Below, piece by piece: positions 1-9,337 of a stretch of DNA of 44,469 nucleotides (within the stretch, counting starts at the first letter, position 1; the number at the start of each line of letters is the position of its first letter). The position numbers were made by a program, and so were the translations under genes. The notes below the pieces were generated by a model that ran no database searches, was not told the origin of the DNA, and saw only the letters and a program-made list of their open reading frames with translations. The stretch is from an uncultured bacterium (GTDB lineage: Bacteria > Verrucomicrobiota > Kiritimatiellia > CAIKKV01 > CAITUY01), in contig CAITUY010000104.1 of assembly GCA_903895695.1 (NCBI GenBank), positions 1 through 44,469 on the forward strand. Direction: 5' to 3'.

Positions 1-640
1 AATGTTCCGAACAATGCCCAAGCCAAGGTGTATCCGCACGGAATCTTTCAGGGCTACGGCACGGTGACGATGATCAACTACCAGTTCCAAAACGATGGGC
101 GGGTCATCGCCGACGGTTGCGGCAACAATACCAACCTGGATCTATCGACCGCCGGGACGATCCTCAATGCGACCGACAACACCACCAACCACGGCTGGTT
201 CGCCGTCAATAAGGGCAGACTGGTGCTACCGAGTGTGGCCATCTCGGCAGGGGCCAGCACGCAAAACTGGGGCGAGGCGGCGGCCGACACGACCATCGAC
301 CTGGTCAACAGCGCGCGGCTGACCTTGACCGGCGCGACGGCCGGCAGCCTCACGGGCGCCCTGTACTCGGTCGACCGCAGCGATGTGCCGGCAGGGCTTT
401 ACAAACCCGTAGGCGTCTGGAGCTTCGGCGGGGTGGCCTGCTCCGCGTCCACGGTGACGTTCCGCTACGACGACGCGGCGGCCGCCGCGCTGGGCGCCGT
501 GGAAGGCAACCTGTTGGTCTGGCGGCACAACGGCACGGCGTGGGTGGACGTCACAAGCACGCGGGACACGACCGCCAAGACGATTACCTCGCTCCCGTTC
601 GGTTCGCTGGCCACCACGGCCTTCTTTGCGGTGGCGCCGG
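1..640 (+). repeat. Copy 1 of long in-frame repeat module
   Basis: Aligns without gaps to 2215-2854 at an offset of 2214 bases (738 codons). The first 200 or so bases are almost identical; the rest is clearly similar but diverged, with mostly coding-neutral changes. The window starts inside the unit, so the repeat probably continues upstream. Confidence 0.9.
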
Positions 641-2889
641 CGCAGCCGGCGGTGGAGTCGCCGGTGATTCAAAACGGGGCCGTCTCGAACGTGACGGCGA
701 ACGGGGCGACGTTCAACGGCACGCTCGTCACCAACGGCTCGGTGGCCGCCCTGGTCTACGTGGTCTGGGGCGAAAACAACGGCGTGACGAGCGGCTCATG
801 GGCGAATACCAACTTGTGGAACCCGGGCGACTGGACCAACAACAGCTATCCAAGCACGAACATCAGCCTGTCCGTGGGCCGGAACTACTACTACAGCTTC
901 GGCGCTTCCAACACGGCGACCAATGTCGTGGCCTCTTTGCCGCAGTCCCTCATCACGGGGGAACTGACCGTGCAAGCCACGGACCCGACGGGCCGCGTGA
1001 ACGCGGTGGACACGGCGGCGTTCACGGTGAGTCGGCCCGCGACCTGCACGAACGAAAATGTGTACGTGAACTACGTGCTGGGCGGCACGGCCACCAACGT
1101 GACGGATTACTCGATCGCGCCGGTCAGCGGGGCCGTGGTGATCGCGCAAGGCCAGACGAGCGGCACGATCGTGGTGTCGCCGGTCTACAAGCCTGACGTG
1201 GAGAAGACGGTCGTCCTCACACTCACAGCGGGCTCGTACGCGATCGGGGCTGCGAATAGCGCCACGTGCACGCTCAAGGCGGTCGTGCTGACGGTGCCCA
1301 CCACGCGCACCTGGGTCGGCGGGTCGGGGACCTGGGACGAAACCACGACGAACAACTGGAACCCGGCCGACGTGCCGCACAACGGCGACACGATCAATAT
1401 CACCAGCAACGCCGCCGCGGGACTGAGCGTCGGGTACACGGCCGCCAACCTGGTAGGCACCGGCCTGGTGGCCCTCACCATCAGCAACCCGGCGGGCGCG
1501 ACCAATACGCTCAACCTGGACGGCAGCGATTTTCTCCCCACGGCGGCGCTCACGCTGAACCCGGGCGGGGCGATCTACCAGACCGGCGGAACACTCTCCA
1601 TTACCAACAGCGCCACAATCAGCGGCGGCACGTTCTTCCAGAACGGCGGCCTGATGAGCCTGAACAGTTCGGCCGGCAGCGGGCCGGCCATCACCGGCGG
1701 TGGCACATGGATCGTGTCCAACGGCGTGGCCACCACCCGGAACCTGGTCATCGGCAACCCGGGGCCCGCCACGCTGACCCTGGAGAACGGCACGATCAAC
1801 GACTACTGGATCGCGTGGATCTATGCCGGCGGCGTCTTCAACCAGAACGGCGGGACGTTCAATGAGCAAGCCAACTATGTGGCCATTGGCGGGAGCAACA
1901 GTGTCCTGAACATGCGGGGGGGGACGAACAGCCCGAAAATGATCATCATGAACGGTGTCGGCATCATCACCATCAACCAGAGTGGCGGAGTCATCACGAA
2001 TGCCTCCCTCGACATGCGCGATACCGGCGCGATGACGTACAACCTCTCTGGCGGGTCCGTGTATTTCTCGAGCGCCAATATCGGCAGTTACGCCAACTCG
2101 TCCGCCACGTTCAACCACACCGGCGGCGCCCTGTGGTGCAATCAACTCTACATCAGCAATGCCGGCGGCAACTACGACTGCACGTACACGCTGAACGGAG
2201 GAACGCTCAACATTAATGTTCCGAACAATGCCCAAGCCAAGGTGTATCCGCACGGAATCTTTCAGGGCTACGGCACGGTGACGATGATCAACTACCAGTT
2301 CCAAAACGATGGGCGCGTCATCGCCGACGGTTGCGGCAACAATACCAACCTGGATCTATCGACCGCCGGGACGATCCTCAATGCGACCGACAACACCACC
2401 AACCACGGCTGGTTCGCCGTTAACAAGGGCAAACTGTTGTTGCCGAATGTGGCCATCGCGGCGGGGGCGAGCACGCAAAACTGGGGCGAGGCGGCGGCCG
2501 ACACAACCATCGACCTGGTCAACAGCGCGCGCCTGGCATTCTCGGGCGCGACAGCCGGCAACCTGACGGGTAATCTCCTCGCCTCCGACCGCACCGATGT
2601 GCCGTCAGGCCTGCGCAAGCCGGTCGGCATCTGGAGCTTCGGCGGCGTGACCTGCACGGCGGCCACCGTGACGTTCCGGTACGACGACGCGGCCGCCGCC
2701 GCGCTCAGGGTCGCGGAGTCCGACCTGCGCGTGTGGCGGTATAGCGGCACGACCTGGATGAATGTCACGGACACGCGGGACGATGCGGCCAAGACCATTG
2801 CGTCGCTGCCGGTGGGCTCGCTGGGCACCCCGACCTTCTTCGCCGTGGCGCCGTCGCCGTTCCCGGGGACAGTGTTCGCCGTTCGCTGA
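1..2889 (+). CDS. Giant strand-rich surface protein with autotransporter-type repeats (3' part)
   Basis: Frame 1 is open from the first base, so the gene starts upstream; 962 codons are visible. From the N-terminal side: the tail of a passenger-like module (to about nt 640), an Fn3-like stretch (about nt 650-960), a Calx-beta-like stretch (about nt 960-1290), then a low-complexity G/N/T-rich strand-repeat region opening with TWVGGSGTWD and NNW (typical of autotransporter-associated beta-strand repeats), and finally a second copy of the first module. The protein ends in FPGTVFAVR. I see neither a PEP-CTERM sorting tail nor a C-terminal beta-barrel, so the route of surface attachment is unclear. 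The role is probably a secreted or surface adhesin, which is inference. It converges with the GH31 gene with only 15 bases between them. Confidence 0.8.
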   Translation, partial: NVPNNAQAKVYPHGIFQGYGTVTMINYQFQNDGRVIADGCGNNTNLDLSTAGTILNATDNTTNHGWFAVNKGRLVLPSVAISAGASTQNWGEAAADTTIDLVNSARLTLTGATAGSLTGALYSVDRSDVPAGLYKPVGVWSFGGVACSASTVTFRYDDAAAAALGAVEGNLLVWRHNGTAWVDVTSTRDTTAKTITSLPFGSLATTAFFAVAPAQPAVESPVIQNGAVSNVTANGATFNGTLVTNGSVAALVYVVWGENNGVTSGSWANTNLWNPGDWTNNSYPSTNISLSVGRNYYYSFGASNTATNVVASLPQSLITGELTVQATDPTGRVNAVDTAAFTVSRPATCTNENVYVNYVLGGTATNVTDYSIAPVSGAVVIAQGQTSGTIVVSPVYKPDVEKTVVLTLTAGSYAIGAANSATCTLKAVVLTVPTTRTWVGGSGTWDETTTNNWNPADVPHNGDTINITSNAAAGLSVGYTAANLVGTGLVALTISNPAGATNTLNLDGSDFLPTAALTLNPGGAIYQTGGTLSITNSATISGGTFFQNGGLMSLNSSAGSGPAITGGGTWIVSNGVATTRNLVIGNPGPATLTLENGTINDYWIAWIYAGGVFNQNGGTFNEQANYVAIGGSNSVLNMRGGTNSPKMIIMNGVGIITINQSGGVITNASLDMRDTGAMTYNLSGGSVYFSSANIGSYANSSATFNHTGGALWCNQLYISNAGGNYDCTYTLNGGTLNINVPNNAQAKVYPHGIFQGYGTVTMINYQFQNDGRVIADGCGNNTNLDLSTAGTILNATDNTTNHGWFAVNKGKLLLPNVAIAAGASTQNWGEAAADTTIDLVNSARLAFSGATAGNLTGNLLASDRTDVPSGLRKPVGIWSFGGVTCTAATVTFRYDDAAAAALRVAESDLRVWRYSGTTWMNVTDTRDDAAKTIASLPVGSLGTPTFFAVAPSPFPGTVFAVR
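2215..2854 (+). repeat. Copy 2 of long in-frame repeat module
   Basis: Second copy of the module at 1-640. The opening (from AATGTTCCGAACAATGCC) is nearly base-for-base identical to nt 1-200, which suggests recent duplication or gene conversion at that end. The module closes in both copies with an FFAVAP motif. Confidence 0.9.
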
Positions 2890-2904
2890 GCCGAGCGGCG
2901 GCGG

Positions 2905-5217
2905 TCAGGCTATGGCAATGCGGTGTTCCTGCGCGAGCGGCAGCGCGGCGCTCTTGAACGCGACGTAGCCGGTCTCCCCGGTCCTGGCCGGGGCGCCATC
3001 CACGGTTGCCGCGATCGGCGCGCGGCCGAAGACGCGGATTTCGTAGGCGCGGGCCGCGGGCTGGCCGCGGAAGCTTCCCTGGGCCGCGCCGATCGTGAGC
3101 GCCAGGCGGCCATCCGCCGCCTCGTCGAGCGTGAACAGGGTTCTGGCGCAGGCGCCGGCTTCCCACTCGCGGGTCGCGCCATCGTCCTCATAAAGCTCGA
3201 AGGAGTCCGTGCTCGCGCGCCCTGCCGGATAAACCTCGACAATCAGTTCGCCGGGAATGCTCGATGCGCGGGTGGCATAGGGCTGTTTCACAAGTACCGA
3301 ACCGGCACGAATCCAGTGCAACGGCGGCTTCTCGACGATCGCGAGTTTCGGAAAGCGCGTGGCGCCGTCGCTGGCGACCCGTTTGCCGTCGAGGCTGCAC
3401 CACCAGTCGCCCGGCGGCAACAACACCTCGCGGGCATCGCCCGGGGCGACGAACGGGGTGACAAACAGGCGGTCACCCAGAAAATAGCTGTCCCAAAGCG
3501 CGTAGCCGGGCTCCCAGTCGGGGAGTTGCAGACAGGTGGACCTGCACATCGGCAGACCCGTGTCGTGACTCGCGCGGGCCAGGCTGTAGAAATACGGAAG
3601 CAGTTCCATGCGCAGGCGCAAGGCGGCCTGGAAGCACTTCAATTCCATCTCGCCGTAGATCCAGGGCCGGCGCTCGCCGCCCTTGGAACTGTGCAGGCGA
3701 AAGAGCGGCGAGAGCGCGCCGAACTGGACCCAGCGGCAATAGAGTTCGGGATCGATGAAAGTGCCCGGGCTCATGTGGCCGCCGATGTCGTGGGTGACGA
3801 AACTTCGGCCCAGGTGCCCGGCGCGGCACGTGTACTCGACCTGGGCTTGCAGTACCTCCCACTGGCACCAGGTGTCGCCGGTGAAATGGAACGGGTAGCG
3901 CTGAGTGCCGAAGCCGCCGGCGCGGCTGAAGATCATCGGCCGGCGGTCCGGAAGTGTGCGCCGGGCCGACTCGAAGTAGACGTGGTTGGTCCAGAGCTGC
4001 TTGTCAACGGGCGCGTCCCCCACCCCCATCTGCCCGTCGATCCACCAGTAGTCGAGTCCCTGCTTCTGGACCGGCAGGTGCAGGACGTCGAGAAACGCCT
4101 CGGCATTGCGCCGGTCGGCGGCATTGATCCCGTAGAAGATGCGGTCCGCGCTGATCTTCGACTCGTCGTAACTGACCCCGGCCTGCTTCACGTATTCCGG
4201 AAAACGTGAGTCGTCCACCGGCACGCCGTTGGGATGGATGTTGAACGTGGTGTGGACCTGGCGCTGCCGCAGGAAGGCAAGCAGGGCGTCGGGCTCGGGG
4301 ATGTGCTTGCGGTCCCAGTCGAAACCGTACCAGCCGCGCTGATGCCACTCCAGGTCGAGCACCAGCACGTCGAGCGGCAACTGGTGCTTGTCGAAATCCG
4401 CCACGAGCGCCTCCAGCCCTTTCTGGTCGAACGTCGGGTAGCGCGAGTACCAGCAGCCGAAACTGTAGCGCGGCGGCAGCGGCGTGCGGCCGAAGACCAG
4501 CGCGAGGTCGCGCAACGCCTGGGCGAAATCGCGACCGTAAGCGAACAGATACCAGTCACTGCCGCCGGCCGGACGCGCGGTCAGCCAGCCGTCTTCGCCC
4601 AGGGGCATGGATGAACTGTCGTCATAGAGGAAGTACCCGGCCTTGGAAAGAACTCCGGGCGGGTACTTGGCGCGCTCGGTCACTACCCGCCGGATGTGCG
4701 GCTGAAGGGTGTCGAATGCGTTGGTGGCGAGAATCTGCTCGAGGCTCCAGGCCCCGTAGCGTTCGTGCGCCAGGGCCACGCCGTCGGCAAAGCCGAGATA
4801 CGTCCAGAGGTCAGCCGCCGCGTCGTTGGGATGCAGGCTGGTACCCGCTGGGTGAACGCCGTGCGGCAGTGTCCTGCGGCTCATGTTATCCATGCCCAGG
4901 TGCGCGCCGCCGAGATTCTCGCGGTCGACTTGGCCGGGAACCCACAACGGTTTACCGGCCGCATCGAAAGCCTTGAGATTACCGGCGTGGAAGGGCTGAC
5001 CATCGGACGTGTAGCTCAGGCTCAGGCGGGCCGTGCGCAAGACCCACGCCGTGCCGTCACGGTCGATCGTCGCAAACGGCGTTGCCGCCGGCCGCGGCAG
5101 CACGCGCACGGTGGACCGGTCCTCGAACTGCCCCGCCGGGTGATACTCCAGCCGCACCACGCCGTCGGCAAGACACGTGAACCGGGCACAGCCGTCAATA
5201 ATCGTTGGAACTGTCAT
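2905..5217 (-). CDS. GH31 family alpha-glycosidase (alpha-xylosidase/alpha-glucosidase type)
   Basis: 770 residues. Hydrolyses alpha-linked glucose or xylose from oligosaccharides by a retaining mechanism (family knowledge). GH31 marks: N-terminal beta-sandwich, then YSFGCWYSRYPTF (about residue 251), DVLVLDLEWHQRGW (about 283), WWIDGQMG (about 391, D394 as likely nucleophile), HFTGDTWCQW (about 444, D448 as likely acid/base) and DIGGHMSPG (about 477), followed by a C-terminal beta-domain. No signal peptide, so probably cytoplasmic. ATG at 5217 with AGGAG eight bases upstream. Last gene of the minus-strand glycosidase run, 51 bases after the GH127 gene. Xylosidase versus glucosidase cannot be decided from the motifs. 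Confidence 0.9.
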   Translation of the reverse strand: MTVPTIIDGCARFTCLADGVVRLEYHPAGQFEDRSTVRVLPRPAATPFATIDRDGTAWVLRTARLSLSYTSDGQPFHAGNLKAFDAAGKPLWVPGQVDRENLGGAHLGMDNMSRRTLPHGVHPAGTSLHPNDAAADLWTYLGFADGVALAHERYGAWSLEQILATNAFDTLQPHIRRVVTERAKYPPGVLSKAGYFLYDDSSSMPLGEDGWLTARPAGGSDWYLFAYGRDFAQALRDLALVFGRTPLPPRYSFGCWYSRYPTFDQKGLEALVADFDKHQLPLDVLVLDLEWHQRGWYGFDWDRKHIPEPDALLAFLRQRQVHTTFNIHPNGVPVDDSRFPEYVKQAGVSYDESKISADRIFYGINAADRRNAEAFLDVLHLPVQKQGLDYWWIDGQMGVGDAPVDKQLWTNHVYFESARRTLPDRRPMIFSRAGGFGTQRYPFHFTGDTWCQWEVLQAQVEYTCRAGHLGRSFVTHDIGGHMSPGTFIDPELYCRWVQFGALSPLFRLHSSKGGERRPWIYGEMELKCFQAALRLRMELLPYFYSLARASHDTGLPMCRSTCLQLPDWEPGYALWDSYFLGDRLFVTPFVAPGDAREVLLPPGDWWCSLDGKRVASDGATRFPKLAIVEKPPLHWIRAGSVLVKQPYATRASSIPGELIVEVYPAGRASTDSFELYEDDGATREWEAGACARTLFTLDEAADGRLALTIGAAQGSFRGQPAARAYEIRVFGRAPIAATVDGAPARTGETGYVAFKSAALPLAQEHRIAIA

Positions 5218-5268
5218 CGGTCATCTCCTGCCGTACTGTCTTTGCTCATCCAGCAGCTTGTGGGCCAT

Positions 5269-7152
5269 TCAGGTCTTCCCGCGCTGGCTCCGGAGCGGGT
5301 TGGCACGGGTGAAAGGCGCGGGCCTCGGTGCGCTCTTCACCGGTAGCCAGGTTTCGTAGGCGGTACCGGCAGCGCCCGCGCTCGCGAAATCGCACAGACG
5401 CACCTTGGATCCATCGGCCGCCGCTGTTTCGAAAAGCAGCCAGGGCTTGAGCCACCGCCGGTCGGATACTCGCCGCAGCTTCAAGGCAGCACCGTCGAGG
5501 ACGGGCAACTCGGCTGGATCACTCGCCTGGTGATGCGGATCGTACGCCAGCAGAAGCGGGCCGCGATAGATGGACGCCGGATTCACATTCGATGCCGCCG
5601 TCTGCGCCGGAGTCGTAGCCTCCCGGGTCCAGTAGTGCGGCCGGAAGTCCAGGTCAATCCGCAACATATCGCCGCTGTTCCAACGCCGGTCGATCTCGCA
5701 ATAGCTCCCGGCCTTCACTCCCTTGACGAGCTTTCCGTTGAAACGGATCCGCGTGTTCTCCGACCAGTATGGGACCCGCACAGCCAGCGCGAACGGTTTC
5801 TTCGACCGCGGCGTCACCGCGATGTCCACGCGTCCGTCTCGCGGGTAGCTCGTGGTTTGGGTCAACACGGCTTCGGGAGTCTTGATCGTGCCGGGGCCAT
5901 AGTAGTTCAGCACGAGCCCCCCGGCGCGCCGCATCACCGCCCACTCGCACAGCAACCCCAGCGCGCGGGGGCCGTTGACGGAGCAGCAGTTCAGTTCGGG
6001 CGTACCGGCGCGCGACTGGAAGACGATGGTGTGCGCGCTGGCCTGACGCTCCCCGGCCATGGGCGTGTTGTAGGTGACCCAGCGGCCGGAAGGCGACAGC
6101 AGCCCAAGCCCCGAATTGAGCATGGATAGTTCCAGTTCGTCGGCGACAATGGAGAGCCCCGTGAGGCGGAGCATCTCGACGCTCATGGCCATCCACGCCA
6201 CGGTGCAACAGGTTTCAATGGCGCCATCATCGCAGGGATTTCCCGTGGCCTTCTCGCCGCTGGAAAAACCCCCGTTGTTGTGGCGGTCGCCTTCCAGCAT
6301 GCTCCACCAGAGATGCTCGAACGCCGCCCGACAGTCTTCACGCCCGGTCGCGCGGTAGAGTTCGCTGAGGCCCATGATCGGGTGCAGGCTTTCCCAACGC
6401 GGCTTGGGCGTGTCCCAGAACGCCTTGCCCGCCAGCGCGGCATTGAGGTAGTCTCCGGCGGGCGGCAGGGCGAATTCGCCGACAATCTGCTCGGCCATGC
6501 GAAGGTAGCGACGCTCGCCGGTCAGGCGATAGAGCCATGCCAGGGCATGCACGGGGGCCTGGTTCATCTCATGCGCGCCGGTGTCATGCAGCCGCTCCTT
6601 CGGATTGTCGAGGAATCGGCGGGTGAGCAGGTCAGCGATCCGGCGCGTGCACACCAGCGCGCGCTGGTCGCCTGCTTCTTCGTGCCACAACAACAGGCCC
6701 ACCATGGCGTGATAATGTCCCCAGGCATCCCAAGGTTCGCTGGGATCATTGTTCCAGCGCTGGCAGTTTGGCGCGCCCTTGCGCAGGCGCCAGGCTTTGG
6801 GCCACGGCCCGAGATAGCCGTCCTCGGTCTGCAGGGCGATCAGTTCCCCAACAAACCAGTGCAGGTGCCTGCCCAAGGCGGCGTCGCGCGTGAGTCGCCA
6901 GATCTGCACGGCGTGCGTCAGGTACTTGCCGGCGAACTCCCCGGCCCACGGCACCATGTCGTGCGAGGGCTTGCGGTCGCGCTGGCGGAACATCTCCAGC
7001 ATGCCGGGGTTGGCATACGGCGCCGGCAGAATCCACTGCCGTGTCACGTCCTCCAGCCGCCGCCCGATCTCACCGCCAAGGGTGAATTCGGCATCGGTGC
7101 ATGTGCCGAGAACGGGAGTGATGGGATCCCGCCGTATAGGCTGCCTGTTCAT
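5269..7152 (-). CDS. GH127-like beta-L-arabinofuranosidase (DUF1680)
   Basis: 627 residues, an all-helical (alpha/alpha)6-barrel type protein. Two cysteine motifs place it near GH127: IETCCTVAWM (about residue 313) and NCCSVNGPRALG (about residue 388). In characterised GH127 enzymes the glutamate and cysteines of such motifs bind zinc and one cysteine of the CC pair is the nucleophile; equating them here is inference. The N-terminal half has DGYLGPWPKAW and WDAWGHYHAM, typical of the family. No signal peptide. The best Shine-Dalgarno (AGGAGA) lies 12 bases before ATG 7152, a long spacing. Follows the second UroD-like gene after 39 bases and precedes GH31, so cotranscription is likely. Substrate could be another furanoside. 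Confidence 0.82.
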   Translation of the reverse strand: MNRQPIRRDPITPVLGTCTDAEFTLGGEIGRRLEDVTRQWILPAPYANPGMLEMFRQRDRKPSHDMVPWAGEFAGKYLTHAVQIWRLTRDAALGRHLHWFVGELIALQTEDGYLGPWPKAWRLRKGAPNCQRWNNDPSEPWDAWGHYHAMVGLLLWHEEAGDQRALVCTRRIADLLTRRFLDNPKERLHDTGAHEMNQAPVHALAWLYRLTGERRYLRMAEQIVGEFALPPAGDYLNAALAGKAFWDTPKPRWESLHPIMGLSELYRATGREDCRAAFEHLWWSMLEGDRHNNGGFSSGEKATGNPCDDGAIETCCTVAWMAMSVEMLRLTGLSIVADELELSMLNSGLGLLSPSGRWVTYNTPMAGERQASAHTIVFQSRAGTPELNCCSVNGPRALGLLCEWAVMRRAGGLVLNYYGPGTIKTPEAVLTQTTSYPRDGRVDIAVTPRSKKPFALAVRVPYWSENTRIRFNGKLVKGVKAGSYCEIDRRWNSGDMLRIDLDFRPHYWTREATTPAQTAASNVNPASIYRGPLLLAYDPHHQASDPAELPVLDGAALKLRRVSDRRWLKPWLLFETAAADGSKVRLCDFASAGAAGTAYETWLPVKSAPRPAPFTRANPLRSQRGKT

Positions 7153-7191
7153 CGGGTCACTGGTCTCCTGTCCCGGCCGTAGGCGCGGTCG

Positions 7192-8205
7192 TTAGTGCGG
7201 GCCACCCCTCAGGCGGCACGCCTGCGCCGTCTCGACCATGGCCAGGAAGTTCTCCGGCTTGACGTTGGACGTGATGCTATGGGACGAAGCCAGCACGAGG
7301 CCGCCGTCGCGGCCGCAGTCGTCGATCAGCTGCGTCGCCTCGCGCCGCACGTCGTCCGGCGTTCCTGAAGACAGCGCCCCGCCCACGTCCAGATTGCCGA
7401 CCAGCGCCAGGCGCCGGCCGTAGCGCCGCTTGATGGCGCGAATGTCCATGCCATACGGCTCGATCGGGTTCAGCGCGGCGGCGCCCATGTCGATCAAATC
7501 CGGCAGCATCGCCTCGATGTTGCCATCGCTATGAAAGAGTATCGGAATGCCGGCGTCCCTGGCCGGCGCGAAAATGCGGCGCATGCGCGGGACCCATAGT
7601 TCGCGCAACACCGCGGGGTCTATCAGTGTCCCGCTCTTGAACGCGATGTCGTCGCCGACATAGAAGAACGTCAGCGGATACCGCACCAGGCGCTCGGCCA
7701 GCGCCACGTAGTAGGCCGTGTATCTTTCGAGGATCTCCTCAACCAGGTCACGGTCGTCGTAGAGCATGCACATGAAGTTCTCGAACCCGAACACGCCGGT
7801 GTAGGTGTCTGTCATGAAGGCGCCGAGTAGCACGAACAGCCCCATCTCCGTATTTTCGACACACCGCGCGTAGTCGTCGAGCAGCAGGAAGTTCTGCGCC
7901 TGGCTCTCGACACCCACCTCCCGGAGCTGCGCCAGGTCGGCGCGCGACCGCAAGGGCGCTTCATGGCGGAACGGGCTGCTGTAAAAACACAGGCCGATGG
8001 CGTCCTGCCCGATGCGGCGCGCGAATTCGAGGTAGTCTGCCGGCGGAATGTTCGCCAGCGTGTGGGCGTAGGGCACGGCTCGGCCCATCACGTGGCTCAG
8101 GGTCGGGTCCCCCACCAGTACTTCAAAATTGGGCACACGATCGGGCATCTCGCCTTTGAAGACCGCCGCCAGGCGGCGTTTGTCGGAATCCCCCTTTGCC
8201 TGCAT
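7192..8205 (-). CDS. Uroporphyrinogen decarboxylase-like (UroD/MtaA superfamily) protein B
   Basis: 337 residues from ATG at 8205. This start is chosen because the upstream gene stops in the same TGATG (one-base overlap), although the frame is open further upstream. Contains the UroD-superfamily opening (KRRLAAVFKGEMPDRVP), a mid-barrel segment ILFHSDGNIEAMLPDL and a C-terminal LASSHSITSNVKPENF. Genuine HemE makes coproporphyrinogen; this divergent branch more often resembles methylcobamide-dependent methyltransferases, and no heme genes are nearby. Shares clear resemblance with its upstream neighbour, so the two may be paralogues acting together. The place inside a glycosidase operon suggests a role in processing a modified sugar, which is inference. 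Confidence 0.78.
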   Translation of the reverse strand: MQAKGDSDKRRLAAVFKGEMPDRVPNFEVLVGDPTLSHVMGRAVPYAHTLANIPPADYLEFARRIGQDAIGLCFYSSPFRHEAPLRSRADLAQLREVGVESQAQNFLLLDDYARCVENTEMGLFVLLGAFMTDTYTGVFGFENFMCMLYDDRDLVEEILERYTAYYVALAERLVRYPLTFFYVGDDIAFKSGTLIDPAVLRELWVPRMRRIFAPARDAGIPILFHSDGNIEAMLPDLIDMGAAALNPIEPYGMDIRAIKRRYGRRLALVGNLDVGGALSSGTPDDVRREATQLIDDCGRDGGLVLASSHSITSNVKPENFLAMVETAQACRLRGGPH

Positions 8206-9269
8206 CAGTACGTTCCGTACTGGTGTGCCGTCTCGTACATGGCCACGACGTTCTCGGTCGGCGAATTGTCCTGCAGGGAGTGCGTGGGAGCGAAGCAATA
8301 GCCGCCTCCCGGCATCATGATGTCCAGCGTTTCCCGGCAACTCCTGACGACATCCGCGGGCGTGCCGAAGGACACGGGGCCGGCCGTGCTGATACACCCG
8401 TGAAACGCCAGACGCCCCCCGAATGTCTTCTTGAGGTAGGCGGGCGACATGTTCTTGGCCTCCGGCTGGAGCGTATCCACGGCGTCAATGCCCATCGCGA
8501 TGAAATCCTCGTAAGCCCAACTGGATGATCCGCAGGTGTGGATGATAATCCTGGCGCCGTACGCCTTCCCAAGATCGACCATTTTCTGGTAACGCGGCCG
8601 GACATGTTTCCTGAAGATGTCCATGGAGATCATGGGGCGATCCTGCGTGCCCAGGTCCTCTCCGAGCCAGAAGACATCGATGCCGCCCCGGGCCGCCTCG
8701 AATGTGCGGCGGGCGCCCTCCAACTGGATCGCAAACCGGCGATCGGCAAGCAGCAGTCCCGCCGGATCATCCGTGATCAGGTCGACCAGGGTCTGCTCCA
8801 TGCCGCGCAGCATGCCGTTGCCGTTGATCAGGTCGCCGAAACAATGCAGGCACACGGCATACTTTTTCTGGCGTGCGCACTGATCGGGAATCCCCGAGTA
8901 GTCGTGTTGGTCAGGGTCCGGCATCGGCCACCGGGCGATTGTCTCTTCGTCCGCATCCTGCAGGGGAAAGTCACAGTAGTCCCAGTAACCTCCCGCTCCG
9001 TGCTCAATCCACCGCCGGTGTATGCCCCAGTTGTCCACCTTGACGCCGCGCTCGGGTATATCGGCATGCAGGGGCGGTCCCGAGTAAGGCGCCCATAGGC
9101 CGCGAAAGTCAACGCCCAGCACCTCACGCAAGCCTTCGCCGTCGTCGGGCTTCAGGCCGAAGTGCTCCTTCAGCCGGCGGTCAATGCCCGGATTGGCGTC
9201 ATAGCCGATCGGCACGCGGTCAGCCGCCTGGCGCGCCAGCGTAGTCAGTACACGTTCTTTCGGTGTCAT
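8205..9269 (-). CDS. Uroporphyrinogen decarboxylase-like (UroD/MtaA superfamily) protein A
   Basis: 354 residues from ATG 9269, chosen because GAGGAAAAG lies immediately upstream; an ATG five codons earlier (9284) is the alternative. Motifs: MTPKERVLTTLARQAADRVP at the N-terminus, IIIHTCGSSSWAYEDF in the barrel and CFAPTHSLQDNSPTENV near the C-terminus, a pattern seen in the MtaA-like branch in which the HxCG segment can bind zinc (family knowledge). A methyltransferase or demethylase role is possible, but no corrinoid protein is present here. Translationally coupled to protein B by TGATG. Lies 68 bases downstream of the GH29 gene. Confidence 0.8.
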   Translation of the reverse strand: MTPKERVLTTLARQAADRVPIGYDANPGIDRRLKEHFGLKPDDGEGLREVLGVDFRGLWAPYSGPPLHADIPERGVKVDNWGIHRRWIEHGAGGYWDYCDFPLQDADEETIARWPMPDPDQHDYSGIPDQCARQKKYAVCLHCFGDLINGNGMLRGMEQTLVDLITDDPAGLLLADRRFAIQLEGARRTFEAARGGIDVFWLGEDLGTQDRPMISMDIFRKHVRPRYQKMVDLGKAYGARIIIHTCGSSSWAYEDFIAMGIDAVDTLQPEAKNMSPAYLKKTFGGRLAFHGCISTAGPVSFGTPADVVRSCRETLDIMMPGGGYCFAPTHSLQDNSPTENVVAMYETAHQYGTY

Positions 9270-9337
9270 CTTTTCCTCGCTCATCTCAAGGGTCACTGTG
9301 GCCGGTGCGGCGCACCGCGCAGGATCCGGCCGGTTGC

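Noticed and set aside
796..2304. Long minus-strand open frame of about 500 codons opposite the surface protein
   Set aside because: Antisense shadow of a repetitive GC-rich coding strand: arginine/glycine/valine-rich translation, no domain, and the plus frame has coherent repeat structure.
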